Source of the DNA: Nocardia niwae NBRC 108934 = DSM 45340
GTDB taxonomy: Bacteria > Actinomycetota > Actinomycetes > Mycobacteriales > Mycobacteriaceae
Length of the DNA: 64,000 nt
Direction: 5' to 3'
NCBI RefSeq assembly: GCF_001613465.1
Contig: NZ_BDCK01000034.1
Coordinates: 62,001-126,000 of the forward strand
Shown here: one piece after another, positions 25,293-33,151 of the stretch
Numbering within the stretch: the stretch's first letter is position 1
How the letters are laid out: every line of letters starts with the position of its first letter
Position numbers and translations under genes: made by a program
The notes under the pieces: generated by a model
What the model was told of the DNA's origin: nothing
The model's database searches: none
What the model saw: only the letters and a program-made list of their open reading frames with translations

Positions 25293-25298
25293 AGAGTA
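25293..25298 (-). promoter_or_regulatory. -10 box of a leaderless promoter (methyltransferase gene)
   Basis: On the minus strand TACTCT is followed by 7 nt and then the GTG start at 25285. No ribosome-binding site lies between, which suggests a leaderless transcript. Confidence 0.6.
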
Positions 25299-25525
25299 TC
25301 GGCGTGGCGACCCGACGGTTTGCCCGCCCGGACCGAGGTCGCGTACGCTGAACGCGCGAGTGTCTTCCGTACAACCGTACCGGAGTTCAACCCGTGCTGA
25401 GTTTCACGCGCGTCGCGTGCGGTACGTTCCTAAGTGTCCGTCTTCACACCTCGCGGTGAGATCGCAGCGTACCGAAAGTTCCAATGTCCGCAACCGACCA
25501 CAATCCGTCCGGAGCAAACCGACAT

Positions 25526-26992
25526 ATGCCCACCACCGTCACCTCGCCGCAGGTAGCCGTCAACGACATCGGCTCCGCCGAGGATTTCCTCGCCGCCATC
25601 GACGCCACGATCAAGTACTTCAACGACGGCGACATCGTCGAAGGAACCATCGTCAAGGTCGATCGCGACGAGGTCCTGCTCGACATCGGTTACAAGACCG
25701 AAGGCGTCATCCCCTCTCGCGAACTCTCCATCAAGCACGACGTCGACCCCAACGAGGTCGTTTCCGTGGGTGATGAGGTCGAGGCCCTTGTTCTCACCAA
25801 GGAGGACAAGGAAGGCCGCCTGATCCTGTCGAAGAAGCGGGCGCAGTACGAGCGTGCGTGGGGCACCATCGAGGAGCTCAAGGAGAAGGACGAGGCCGTC
25901 AAGGGCACCGTCATCGAGGTCGTCAAGGGCGGCCTGATCCTCGACATCGGCCTGCGCGGCTTCCTGCCCGCGTCGCTGGTCGAGATGCGCCGGGTCCGCG
26001 ATCTCCAGCCGTACGTCGGCAAGGAGATCGAAGCCAAGATCATCGAGCTGGACAAGAACCGCAACAACGTCGTGCTGTCCCGCCGCGCCTGGCTGGAACA
26101 GACCCAGTCCGAGGTCCGCAGCGAGTTCCTGCACCAGCTGCAGAAGGGCCAGGTCCGCAAGGGTGTGGTCTCCTCGATCGTCAACTTCGGCGCCTTCGTC
26201 GACCTGGGCGGCGTGGACGGTCTGGTGCACGTCTCCGAGCTGTCCTGGAAGCACATCGACCACCCGTCCGAGGTCGTCGAGGTGGGCAACGAGGTCACCG
26301 TCGAGGTGCTCGATGTCGACCTGGACCGCGAGCGCGTCTCGCTGTCGCTGAAGGCGACCCAGGAAGACCCGTGGCGTCAGTTCGCCCGCACCCACGCCAT
26401 CGGCCAGATCGTGCCGGGCAAGGTCACCAAGCTCGTTCCGTTCGGCGCGTTCGTCCGCGTCGAGGAGGGCATCGAGGGCCTGGTGCACATCTCCGAGCTG
26501 GCCGAGCGCCACGTCGAGGTGCCGGACCAGGTCGTGGCCGTCGGCGACGACGCGATGGTCAAGGTCATCGACATCGACCTGGAGCGTCGCCGGATCTCGT
26601 TGAGCCTCAAGCAGGCCAACGAGGACTACCACGCCGAGTTCGACCCGTCGAAGTACGGCATGGCCGACAGCTACGACGAGCAGGGCAACTACATCTTCCC
26701 CGAGGGCTTCGACCCCGACACCAACGAGTGGCTCGAGGGCTTCGACAAGCAGCGCGAGGAGTGGGAAGGCCGCTACGCCGAGGCGGAGCGTCGCCACAAG
26801 ATGCACACCGCGCAGATGGAGAAGATGGCGGCCGACGCCGCGGCCGAGGCCGCGAACGGCGGTGGCGCGTCGAACTACTCCTCCGAGAGCGGTTCGCAGT
26901 CCTCCGCCAGCCAGGCCGAGCCCGCCGGCGGTTCGCTGGCCAGCGACGCCCAGCTGGCGGCGCTGCGTGAGAAGCTGTCCGGCAACGCCTGA
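25526..26992 (+). CDS. rpsA: 30S ribosomal protein S1
   Basis: The 488-residue protein has four S1 RNA-binding repeats (about 35-105, 120-190, 205-280, 290-365), each with a GxVxxIVxFGAFVDLGG-like core. An acidic and glutamine-rich C-terminal region follows (about 400-488), ending SLASDAQLAALREKLSGNA. Sequence and length match actinobacterial S1, which helps load mRNA on the ribosome. The start at 25526 (MPTTVTSPQVAVNDIG) is chosen by family match and GGAG upstream; the frame is open 14 codons earlier. In M. tuberculosis rpsA directly follows polA; here 12 kb separate them. Confidence 0.96.
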   Translation: MPTTVTSPQVAVNDIGSAEDFLAAIDATIKYFNDGDIVEGTIVKVDRDEVLLDIGYKTEGVIPSRELSIKHDVDPNEVVSVGDEVEALVLTKEDKEGRLILSKKRAQYERAWGTIEELKEKDEAVKGTVIEVVKGGLILDIGLRGFLPASLVEMRRVRDLQPYVGKEIEAKIIELDKNRNNVVLSRRAWLEQTQSEVRSEFLHQLQKGQVRKGVVSSIVNFGAFVDLGGVDGLVHVSELSWKHIDHPSEVVEVGNEVTVEVLDVDLDRERVSLSLKATQEDPWRQFARTHAIGQIVPGKVTKLVPFGAFVRVEEGIEGLVHISELAERHVEVPDQVVAVGDDAMVKVIDIDLERRRISLSLKQANEDYHAEFDPSKYGMADSYDEQGNYIFPEGFDPDTNEWLEGFDKQREEWEGRYAEAERRHKMHTAQMEKMAADAAAEAANGGGASNYSSESGSQSSASQAEPAGGSLASDAQLAALREKLSGNA

Positions 26993-27006
26993 TAGGCAAT
27001 AGCCCG

Positions 27007-27050
27007 AACGACTGTGCCCCAACCGGATCCGGTTGGGGCACAGTCGTTTT
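27007..27050. terminator. 21-bp perfect hairpin terminator after rpsA
   Basis: Positions 27007-27048 form a perfect palindrome (AACGACTGTGCCCCAACCGG and its complement, centred on GATC) followed by TT. It lies 15 bp past the rpsA stop and about 15 bp before the end of the convergent gene, so it can terminate both. Confidence 0.88.
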
Positions 27051-27062
27051 CGTTGAGCGTCT

Positions 27063-27602
27063 TCAATCTTCTTCGTGCCGCGACGATTTCGTCGTGCCCC
27101 GTTCGACCCGTGGGGCGATCGCGGGCGGCCGTGCCGCCTCGTGTGGCGCCACCATCTGGGCTGTGGTGAGCGCGACGACCTCGATCTGCTCGAGCCGCAA
27201 CCCGAGCGCGGCCAGCCGCGCGATGACGCCCAGCCGATGCTCCGGCAGGCCGGGGCGGATCACCAGCGGTTCCCGCTCCGGAAGATTCAGGACATAAGCA
27301 CGGCGTTCGGCGTCGAATCGCACCGGGGCGCCGTCCCGGATGGCCCGGTAGGCGTCCACATCCAAGGTGCTGTGCCGGATCGGGTCGATCATCAGCGACT
27401 CGACGAATTGCTCCGTCTGCCGCAGCCACGGCTCTTGCTCCGACGGATCCAGATGCTCGATCCGCTGAGCCACGCGCCACCGGTAATCCGCCGCCGCATG
27501 GCGCAGCAGAGCGCGGTGCCGCTCGATCTCGGCAGCGAAGGCCACGAGTTCTTCGTGATCCACGGCGAGACGGTCGGGCGTCGAAGCATGGACGTCGGGC
27601 AT
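27063..27602 (-). CDS. uncharacterised 179-residue protein
   Basis: I do not recognise the family. The product is soluble, mostly helical and rich in Arg, Glu and Ala. It has a tryptophan-containing segment YRWRVAQRIEHLD (about 40-52) and a central LPEREPLVIRPGLPEHRLG stretch. No signal peptide, membrane segment or metal motif is visible. The ATG at 27602 is preceded by AGGGGT. It ends against the rpsA terminator and starts 148 bp from the end of the NmrA-type gene on the same strand. Confidence 0.6.
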   Translation of the reverse strand: MPDVHASTPDRLAVDHEELVAFAAEIERHRALLRHAAADYRWRVAQRIEHLDPSEQEPWLRQTEQFVESLMIDPIRHSTLDVDAYRAIRDGAPVRFDAERRAYVLNLPEREPLVIRPGLPEHRLGVIARLAALGLRLEQIEVVALTTAQMVAPHEAARPPAIAPRVERGTTKSSRHEED

Positions 27603-27750
27603 GGTGACCCCTATCTCTCGGGTTGCGGGTTACTTTGTGTGGCAACCAGATCGACGTCCGACATTCTTATTGTGCCGGAGGGGTCCGACAGAAACGGCGC
27701 GTGCGGCAGTGGTCCTGACGATCAGCTCTGCGGCTCTCCTGCCTGGCCGG

Positions 27751-28425
27751 TCAGTAGCCGACTGTGAAGCGGCGCTGGACGAAGCGCGGCAGTTCGGCTT
27801 CGTCGAGGAGGGCGACCGCCACGTCTTCGGCGGAGATGTCCGGGCCGACCAGGAGCTGATCACCACCGATCCGGAAGCGGGCGGTGCGTTCACCGGGATT
27901 GATCCGCCCGGAGGAGGGGCTCAAGTAGGTCCAATTGCGGTTGGACAGTCGATAGATGGTCAAGGCGTCGCGCAATGCGCGCACGACCCGGGCGTATTCC
28001 GCGGGCACGTCGAGCACTTCGGTGAGGGTGCGAGTGAACTCGTCCCCGGTGTCGAGCAATTGGACACCGGGTGCGACCTCCAGGCTGCCCGCTCCGCCCA
28101 CCGCGATCAGGCGGACGCGCGGCCGCCGGTCGAGCGCGGCGACCATCGCCCGCGCGCCCATCACGAAATCGTCCGCCTTGGCGATGGTGTCGGCGATGCC
28201 GTGCCCGGCGTTCACAGCGCTCACGACGACGTCGAGGCCGGCGATCGCGTCGGCGATGCTGTCGGCGTCGAGCCAGTCGGCCACCGCCCACCTCTCGTCT
28301 CCGTGCCGGGCGGGGAACCGCGCCGCGTCGCGGGTGAAGGCGGTGACCCGGTGACCCCGGCTCAGCGCTTCGGTGACGACGCGCGAACCGATGACGCCGG
28401 TCGCACCGAAAACACCGATATCCAT
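27751..28425 (-). CDS. NAD(P)-binding reductase, NmrA/atypical SDR type
   Basis: The 224-residue protein begins MDIGVFGATGVIGSRVV, the GxxGxxG dinucleotide site of atypical short-chain dehydrogenases and NmrA-like proteins. RGHRVTAFTRD follows, where the Arg suits NADP binding. The family includes flavin/biliverdin reductase-like enzymes and redox sensors that lack the Tyr-x3-Lys pair, which is also missing here. The substrate is unknown. It is divergent from a TetR gene, with a palindrome between them, so the TetR protein probably represses it. Confidence 0.82.
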   Translation of the reverse strand: MDIGVFGATGVIGSRVVTEALSRGHRVTAFTRDAARFPARHGDERWAVADWLDADSIADAIAGLDVVVSAVNAGHGIADTIAKADDFVMGARAMVAALDRRPRVRLIAVGGAGSLEVAPGVQLLDTGDEFTRTLTEVLDVPAEYARVVRALRDALTIYRLSNRNWTYLSPSSGRINPGERTARFRIGGDQLLVGPDISAEDVAVALLDEAELPRFVQRRFTVGY

Positions 28426-28447
28426 GACAGCTCCTTAACGACGTTCA

Positions 28448-28470
28448 TTTACTACACGGCGTTCAGTAAA
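28448..28470. promoter_or_regulatory. 23-bp imperfect palindrome, candidate TetR operator
   Basis: TTTACT and AGTAAA flank an 11-bp centre; read on the minus strand it is TTTACTGAACG-C-CGTGTAGTAAA, nearly symmetrical throughout. It lies between the divergent NmrA-type and TetR genes, 23 bp before the NmrA start codon and 28 bp before the TetR -10 box. Confidence 0.6.
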
Positions 28471-28497
28471 GACACGGCAGATAGTAGCCGAACGTTG

Positions 28498-28503
28498 TAG
28501 AGT
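28498..28503 (+). promoter_or_regulatory. -10 box of a leaderless promoter (TetR gene)
   Basis: TAGAGT is followed by 7 nt and then the GTG at 28511. The upstream GTG at 28502 overlaps this box, so 28511 is the likelier start. Confidence 0.55.
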
Positions 28504-28510
28504 GTCAACC

Positions 28511-29212
28511 GTGGCCGAGATCGGGACAAGTCGCCGGGAGCGTCTGCGCGCCCAGACGCTGGAGGACATCGAGACGATCGCGATGCGGCTGCTGGCCGAG
28601 GGCGGCCCGGACGCGATCTCGCTGCGGGCCATCGCCCGCGAGATGGGGATGACGGCGGGCGCGATCTACGGCTACTTCGCCACCCGCGACGATCTGATCT
28701 CCACCCTCATCTCGGAGGTCTATACCGCCCTCGTGGACCGGCTCGAAGCGGCCCGCGACGCCGTTCCGGCCGAAGATCCCGCCGCACGCATCGTCGCCTG
28801 GGCCGACGCCGTGCGCGCTTGGGCGGTCGAGCGACCCGCCGAATTCCGGCTCATCTATGGAGACCCGGTCGCCGGTTATCGACCGCCGCCGGGTGGACCC
28901 GCCGTCGCGGCCGAATTGCGCGCCTGCACCGGCCTGGTCGGTCTCGCCGCCGCCGCCTGGCCCCGGGCCGCGGCGACGCAGTCCGCGGGTGACTGCGCGT
29001 GGTCGGACTTCGACGCGGGCTTGGTCGAGCATGTCCGGTCCGAGTTCCCGGAGTTGCCCCCCGACGCACTCGCCCTCGCGCTGCGCATGTGGGGCCGGAT
29101 GCACGGGCCGATCGCGCTCGAGGTGTACGGCCACCTACGTCCGCAATCCCAGGACCCGGCAAAGCTTTTTCGCGCGGAGATGCGCGATCTGGTTCGCTCT
29201 CTCGGCTTTTGA
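28511..29212 (+). CDS. TetR-family transcriptional regulator
   Basis: The 233-residue protein has a TetR_N DNA-binding domain (about 15-60), with LRAIAREMGMTAGAIYGYFATRDDLI as the helix-turn-helix, and a TetR_C-type ligand domain containing ARIVAWADAVRAWAVERPAEFRLIYGDPVAGY. The last segment resembles the WHG-type (TetR_C_13-like) ligand domain. It is divergent from the NmrA-type reductase gene and probably controls that gene and itself through the shared palindrome. The ligand is unknown. Confidence 0.88.
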   Translation: MAEIGTSRRERLRAQTLEDIETIAMRLLAEGGPDAISLRAIAREMGMTAGAIYGYFATRDDLISTLISEVYTALVDRLEAARDAVPAEDPAARIVAWADAVRAWAVERPAEFRLIYGDPVAGYRPPPGGPAVAAELRACTGLVGLAAAAWPRAAATQSAGDCAWSDFDAGLVEHVRSEFPELPPDALALALRMWGRMHGPIALEVYGHLRPQSQDPAKLFRAEMRDLVRSLGF

Positions 29213-29249
29213 GTAATGGCCGCTGCGGCGACTCCGGAGCGGCGTAGCT

Positions 29250-29489
29250 CTAGCGTGCCGGCGCTGTCGTCGCGCGGGAGCCCGGCTCCATGGGCCCGTG
29301 CGCGATGTCATGAAAAGCGTGGCGCAGCAAGGCGATGATGCGCTGTGGCGGCGCGTCGCGCAAGCCCTCCAGTTCGAGCAGGTGGCGGCCGATCACCACG
29401 CCGATGGTGAGGGCGCCCAGCAGTCCGGCCCGCAGGTCGGCCTCGTCGTCGGCGAGTTGCCCGGCCGCTTCGCGCTGGCGCTCGGTCAT
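29250..29489 (-). pseudogene. C-terminal remnant of a TetR-family regulator
   Basis: The 79-codon frame contains RAGLLGALTIGVVIGRHLLELEGLRDAPPQRIIALL. This is the typical last part of TetR_C ligand domains, including the strongly conserved GxxIGRHLLxLE region. An in-frame TGA lies 10 codons upstream of its ATG, and no TetR_N helix-turn-helix is found upstream in any frame. I read it as the decayed tail of a regulator. The alternative is a short protein that keeps only this helix pair. Confidence 0.45.
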
Positions 29490-30047
29490 GGCTTGGTTTC
29501 GCCCGGCTTCGCCGGTGTGTGGTCACGGAACTCGAGATTGCCGGTAATGCGCCAGATCCATAATCGGCAAGGTTCGGATGCGCGGGATATTGTGCCGGTG
29601 TCCGCGTCGCCAACACCGTCATCGGTTTCGGTGTTGCGGTAATTCGGCGCCGCGCCTTCCTTCCCGGCGCTTCCTCCATTGCCCGGGATGGCTGGATCGG
29701 TCCGCGTGGGTTCGGCCATCGCGCCGCCCGCTCGGATGTGCGCGAAATCACCGGATAGCGGGAAAACATTTCTGTCGGCGGCATGGGCGGAGGGCATTTT
29801 TCGTCGCACGACACGAGTTATTTCCGCAATCGGAACCGTCGTGAGACGATGCGCCGACCGGCGCGCTCGGCCCTGGTGCAGGTAACTGATCTTGCATCTG
29901 TACTTGCATTTTCTGCTGGGCGAGGCCGGGTGCTGCCGACGTAAAGGGTGGTGCGGCGGGGCCGGTTACCGTGCTGGACTCCGAATCCCGCGCACGCAAA
30001 GCAGTGGCCCAGCCTTGGCTAGAGGCTGGGCCACTTCGAACTCGGGT
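29490..30047. other. intergenic, probably decayed DNA; one hairpin
   Basis: No gene is supported in 558 bp. TTGCAT occurs twice 6 bp apart (29892-29909). A perfect 13-bp hairpin at 30003-30035 is listed separately. The upstream part may be residue of the TetR remnant gene. Confidence 0.4.
30003..30035 (-). terminator. 13-bp hairpin after a small minus-strand gene
   Basis: AGTGGCCCAGCCT (30003-30015) and AGGCTGGGCCACT (30023-30035) pair perfectly with a 7-nt loop. On the minus strand the tail is GCTTTGCG. It starts 12 nt after the stop codon at 30048. Confidence 0.7.
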
Positions 30048-30260
30048 TCAGCTTGCGGTAGCAGGTACCCACCGGACCGCTGGTGCGGCCGGACGGTTCC
30101 GCATGGCAGCGAAACTGTGCCGCGCGGGACTGATGAACGCGGTGAACCAAGAGCGGCGGTGCTCGGCGAGCGCCGCCGCGACAGCGGGGATCTGAATGCA
30201 GTGCACTCGCCCCGCCATGCCCAGGCGGTGGCGACCCGTCTGGTTGATTCTGGTGCCCAA
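30048..30260 (-). CDS. small basic protein of unknown family (70 residues)
   Basis: A frame of 70 codons starts at TTG 30260. AAAGGA lies 6 nt upstream, and a perfect hairpin terminator lies just after the stop, so both ends look like a real gene. The product is basic (HRRSWF, SPARHSF, AMRNRPAAPAVRW) with no membrane segment. I do not recognise the family. A TAATCT box near 30315 could be its -10. An ATG at 30218 is a possible shorter start (56 residues). Confidence 0.45.
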   Translation of the reverse strand: MGTRINQTGRHRLGMAGRVHCIQIPAVAAALAEHRRSWFTAFISPARHSFAAMRNRPAAPAVRWVPATAS

Positions 30261-30575
30261 TGGTGTTCCTTTGCTTCGCTGGTGTCGGCCTGGATCGCCA
30301 CGGCGAAGATTAGCGGAACGAAAGTGCGCGGCAGAGTATTTTGCCCGAGTAATTGCCCCGGCGTGTCGGAAAGTCGCCGCGGTGGAACGGCAAACGTCCG
30401 GAATTGTTGCGAATCGGTCTCGGCGTTGTCACGGATCGGGCAAATGGCGTCACGGGTGGTGGAATGCGCGGGCCTACCGGGTAATCGGCGGGACCGGCCT
30501 CGTCCGGTCCGGCGGGCGGGCGGCGCGCTCGGGGCGGCGGACGCCAGGGCCTGGTCCGGATGCGAGACTGGTCGA
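30261..30575. other. intergenic before coaE, no gene seen
   Basis: This 315-bp divergent spacer separates the small basic-protein gene (minus) from coaE (plus) and holds their promoters. The coaE frame is open through it, but the sequence there resembles no CoaE protein and has no start with a ribosome-binding site. Confidence 0.45.
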
Positions 30576-31787
30576 ATGTTACGAATCGGCCTCACCGGAG
30601 GCATGGGAGCGGGGAAGTCGACGGTGGCCCGGGCGCTCGCCGACCTCGGCGCGGTGGTCATCGATTCCGACCTCATTGCCCGGGAAGTGGTCGAGCCGGG
30701 CACCGAGGGCCTGGCCGCGCTGGTAGAGGCGTTCGGCGCAGGCATCCTCGCCGCGGACGGCAGCCTCGATCGGCCGGCCCTGGCCGCCAAGGCCTTCGGT
30801 GACGACGAGGCGCGCGCGAAACTGAATTCGATCACCCATCCGCTCGTCGGGAAGCGTACGGCGGAATTGATCGCCGCCGCGCCCACGGATGCCATTGTGG
30901 TGCAGGATATTCCGCTTCTGGTGGAAAACGGTCTCGCGCCGCTGATGAATCTCGTGCTTATCGTCGATGTCGATGCGGAAACTCGTATTCGCCGCCTGGT
31001 GGAATTCCGCGGTGTCGCCGAAGCCGATGCGCGCGCGCGTATTTCCGCGCAGGCCACCGACGAACAGCGCCGAGCCGTTGCCGATGTGTTGCTGGATAAC
31101 AGCGGCGCGCCGGGTGCGGTCGAGGAGCAGGTGCGCCGACTGTGGGCCGAGCGTCTGGTGCCATTCGAGCGCAATCTTCGTGGCGGGACGCCCGCGCGCC
31201 GCGGTGACATCCGGCTCGTGCCCGCCGATCCGGGTTGGCCCGCGCAAGCGCAGCGGCTGATCGCCCGGCTGTGGGTGGCCTGCGGAAGCGCCGCGTCCCG
31301 GATCGATCACATCGGTTCCACGTCGGTGCCTGGGTTGCCCGCGAAGGACGTGATCGATCTGCAGATCACCGTCGCCGATCTGACCGCCGCCGACGGCTTG
31401 CGCGACACTCTCGGCGCGGCGGGATTCCCGGTGCGTCCGGACAACACCCAGGACAATCCCAAGCCGACGCCGCGGGACCCCGCTGGCGTCGATACCACTC
31501 TGTGGACCAAGCGCTTCCATCAGAGCGCCGATCCCGGCCGGTTGGCCAACGTGCACGTGCGCGTCGACGGTTCGCCCGGGCAGCAGTACGCGCTGCTGCT
31601 GCGGGACTGGCTGCGCGCCGACGCCGAGGCCCGCGCGGAGTACGTCGCCGTCAAGCGTGAGGGCGAAGCCGCGGCGGCGGGCCTGAGCGGCGCGGAGGCG
31701 ACCGCGGCCTACCTCGGAGTCAAGGAGCCGTGGTTCGACGCCGCCTATCTCAGGGCTCTCGCTTGGCGGGACTCGTCGGCGCCGTAA
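30576..31787 (+). CDS. coaE: dephospho-CoA kinase with C-terminal GrpB domain
   Basis: The 403-residue protein has two parts. Residues 1-200 are dephospho-CoA kinase: P-loop GLTGGMGAGKST (5-16), DSDLIAREVVEPGTEG (31-46), ITHPLVGKR and VQDIPLLVENG. This makes the last step of CoA synthesis (ATP plus dephospho-CoA). Residues about 205-400 form a GrpB/UPF0157 nucleotidyltransferase-fold domain with DHIGSTSVPGLPAKDVIDLQI. The same fusion is known in M. tuberculosis CoaE (Rv1631). No ribosome-binding site precedes the ATG; a weak GAGACT box 6 nt upstream suggests leaderless translation. The role of GrpB is unclear. Confidence 0.93.
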   Translation: MLRIGLTGGMGAGKSTVARALADLGAVVIDSDLIAREVVEPGTEGLAALVEAFGAGILAADGSLDRPALAAKAFGDDEARAKLNSITHPLVGKRTAELIAAAPTDAIVVQDIPLLVENGLAPLMNLVLIVDVDAETRIRRLVEFRGVAEADARARISAQATDEQRRAVADVLLDNSGAPGAVEEQVRRLWAERLVPFERNLRGGTPARRGDIRLVPADPGWPAQAQRLIARLWVACGSAASRIDHIGSTSVPGLPAKDVIDLQITVADLTAADGLRDTLGAAGFPVRPDNTQDNPKPTPRDPAGVDTTLWTKRFHQSADPGRLANVHVRVDGSPGQQYALLLRDWLRADAEARAEYVAVKREGEAAAAGLSGAEATAAYLGVKEPWFDAAYLRALAWRDSSAP

Positions 31788-31919
31788 CGGCGGGCGCGTT
31801 CGAGGCGGTACCGGCGGCGTCGGTCCGGCGCGACGAAGCGGACCCGCCGATTCCTCCGTCGCACGGTGCCGATGTGCGACGGAGGGTCGCTCGCGACGTG
31901 AATCGGCCGAGTGCGGGAG

Positions 31920-32444
31920 CTACAGCCACGTCAGAGTGATATCCATGGTTTCCAGCCAGCCCTCGAAGGTGTGGCCGTTGGCGGCGATGCCGTCGATGGC
32001 GGCGGTCGCGTGCTGCACGGCGGCCTCGGCCTCGGCGAGGCCGATCAGCCCCGCGGCGTGCGCGGCGATCAGCTCGTCGACGTCCAGCAACTGGGTCTCG
32101 CGCGAGGAGCGCACGACGATGTCGAGGTAGTGATCGACGGACTTCCACTTCTTCGGGGCCACCGCCGTGAAATCACCGATGTCGAGGTAGTAGTCCTGGT
32201 CGCGCCGATGCGCGGGAAGATAGTGGAATATCGTCGCGCGCAGGTGCAGTTTCGGCAGCAACCACGACTCGATGTAGTGGAACTGCGGGTGATCCGAGGT
32301 GCGGGCCATGTACAGGCCCCACGGCTCGACGTGGTACTTCTCGACCGGACGCACGAAACCTTTCGGATCCGTGTTCGTCAGATCCGCGATGTTGAAGTAC
32401 TCGACCTTGGGCCGGTGCACGTCGACGATGGGTGCCTGCGTCAT
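31920..32444 (-). CDS. DUF402 protein, Rv1632c-like
   Basis: The 174-residue DUF402 protein has the conserved patterns KVEYFNIADLTNTDPKGFVRPVEKYHVEPWGLYMAR, YYLDIGDFTA and WKSVDHYLDIVV. Characterised DUF402 proteins of other bacteria (FomD, staphylococcal Ntdp) are metal-dependent nucleoside di- or triphosphate phosphatases, and the acidic residues in DxGDF and VDHYLDI fit metal binding. M. tuberculosis has one such gene here, between coaE and uvrB; this window has two in tandem. It is 56 bp downstream of its paralogue on the same strand. Confidence 0.82.
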   Translation of the reverse strand: MTQAPIVDVHRPKVEYFNIADLTNTDPKGFVRPVEKYHVEPWGLYMARTSDHPQFHYIESWLLPKLHLRATIFHYLPAHRRDQDYYLDIGDFTAVAPKKWKSVDHYLDIVVRSSRETQLLDVDELIAAHAAGLIGLAEAEAAVQHATAAIDGIAANGHTFEGWLETMDITLTWL

Positions 32445-32500
32445 GCATCAAGAATCTACCGCCGTTCTCGACGCGTCGAGCCGGGGCAGTAATCGGCGGG

Positions 32501-33151
32501 CTACATCCAGGTGAGGACGATGCCGTGGGTGGCGAGCCAGCTCTCCACGCGGTGCTCGTGCGCCGCCAGCCCGTCCAGCACGGCCGTGGCCCGCTCGAAG
32601 GCCCGGTGCGCCTGCGCGGTGTCGACCAGCCCGGCGGCATGCGCGGCGAGCAACTCGTCGACTCCGAGCAGTTCGGCGGTGCGCCCGCGGCGCACGGCGA
32701 TGGACAGGTACTGGTCCACCGCCTTCCAGCGCTTCTGGCCGACGCGGGTGAACTCCCCAACGTCGAGGCGGTAGACCGGTTCCCGGTGGTGTGCCGGGTT
32801 GGTCCGCGCCAGCGTCGCGCGCAGCGAGAGTTGCGGCAGCAACCAGGATTCCAGGTAGTGCGAATCCGGTCCGCCGACCCGGCGCGCCATGTACAGGCCC
32901 CACGGTTCGGCATGGAAACGATCGACCGGGCGGACGAAGCCCTTGGCGTCGGTATTGGTGAGTTCGGCCAGATTGAAGAACTCCACCCTCGGCCGGTGCG
33001 GCGCCGGTCTGGCCGCGGCGATCGGCCCTGGTGGGGCGGCCGCGGCGGCGCCGGCGACGGAGGGAACCACCGCGCGGATATCTCTGGCGACGTACCCCGC
33101 GAGGCCGGTGACGGCCGGTACGGCGACGAGCAATGGAAGCAGACCGCTCAT
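32501..33151 (-). CDS. DUF402 paralogue with N-terminal membrane anchor
   Basis: The 216-residue protein is a clear paralogue of the next gene downstream: RVEFFNLAELTNTDAKGFVRPVDRFHAEPWGLYMAR and HGIVLTWM at the end align closely. It differs by about 45 extra N-terminal residues with a hydrophobic segment (SGLLPLLVAVPAVTGLAGYVA) and an alanine/proline linker, so it may be membrane-anchored or exported. In the region equivalent to DIGDFTA it has DVGEFTR, keeping the acidic pattern. It probably arose by tandem duplication. Nucleotidase activity is inferred from family only. Confidence 0.78.
   Translation of the reverse strand: MSGLLPLLVAVPAVTGLAGYVARDIRAVVPSVAGAAAAAPPGPIAAARPAPHRPRVEFFNLAELTNTDAKGFVRPVDRFHAEPWGLYMARRVGGPDSHYLESWLLPQLSLRATLARTNPAHHREPVYRLDVGEFTRVGQKRWKAVDQYLSIAVRRGRTAELLGVDELLAAHAAGLVDTAQAHRAFERATAVLDGLAAHEHRVESWLATHGIVLTWM

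Noticed and set aside
29892-30575. N-terminal extension of CoaE by 228 residues
   Set aside because: The extension resembles no CoaE and crosses a terminator hairpin. CoaE homology begins at ATG 30576.
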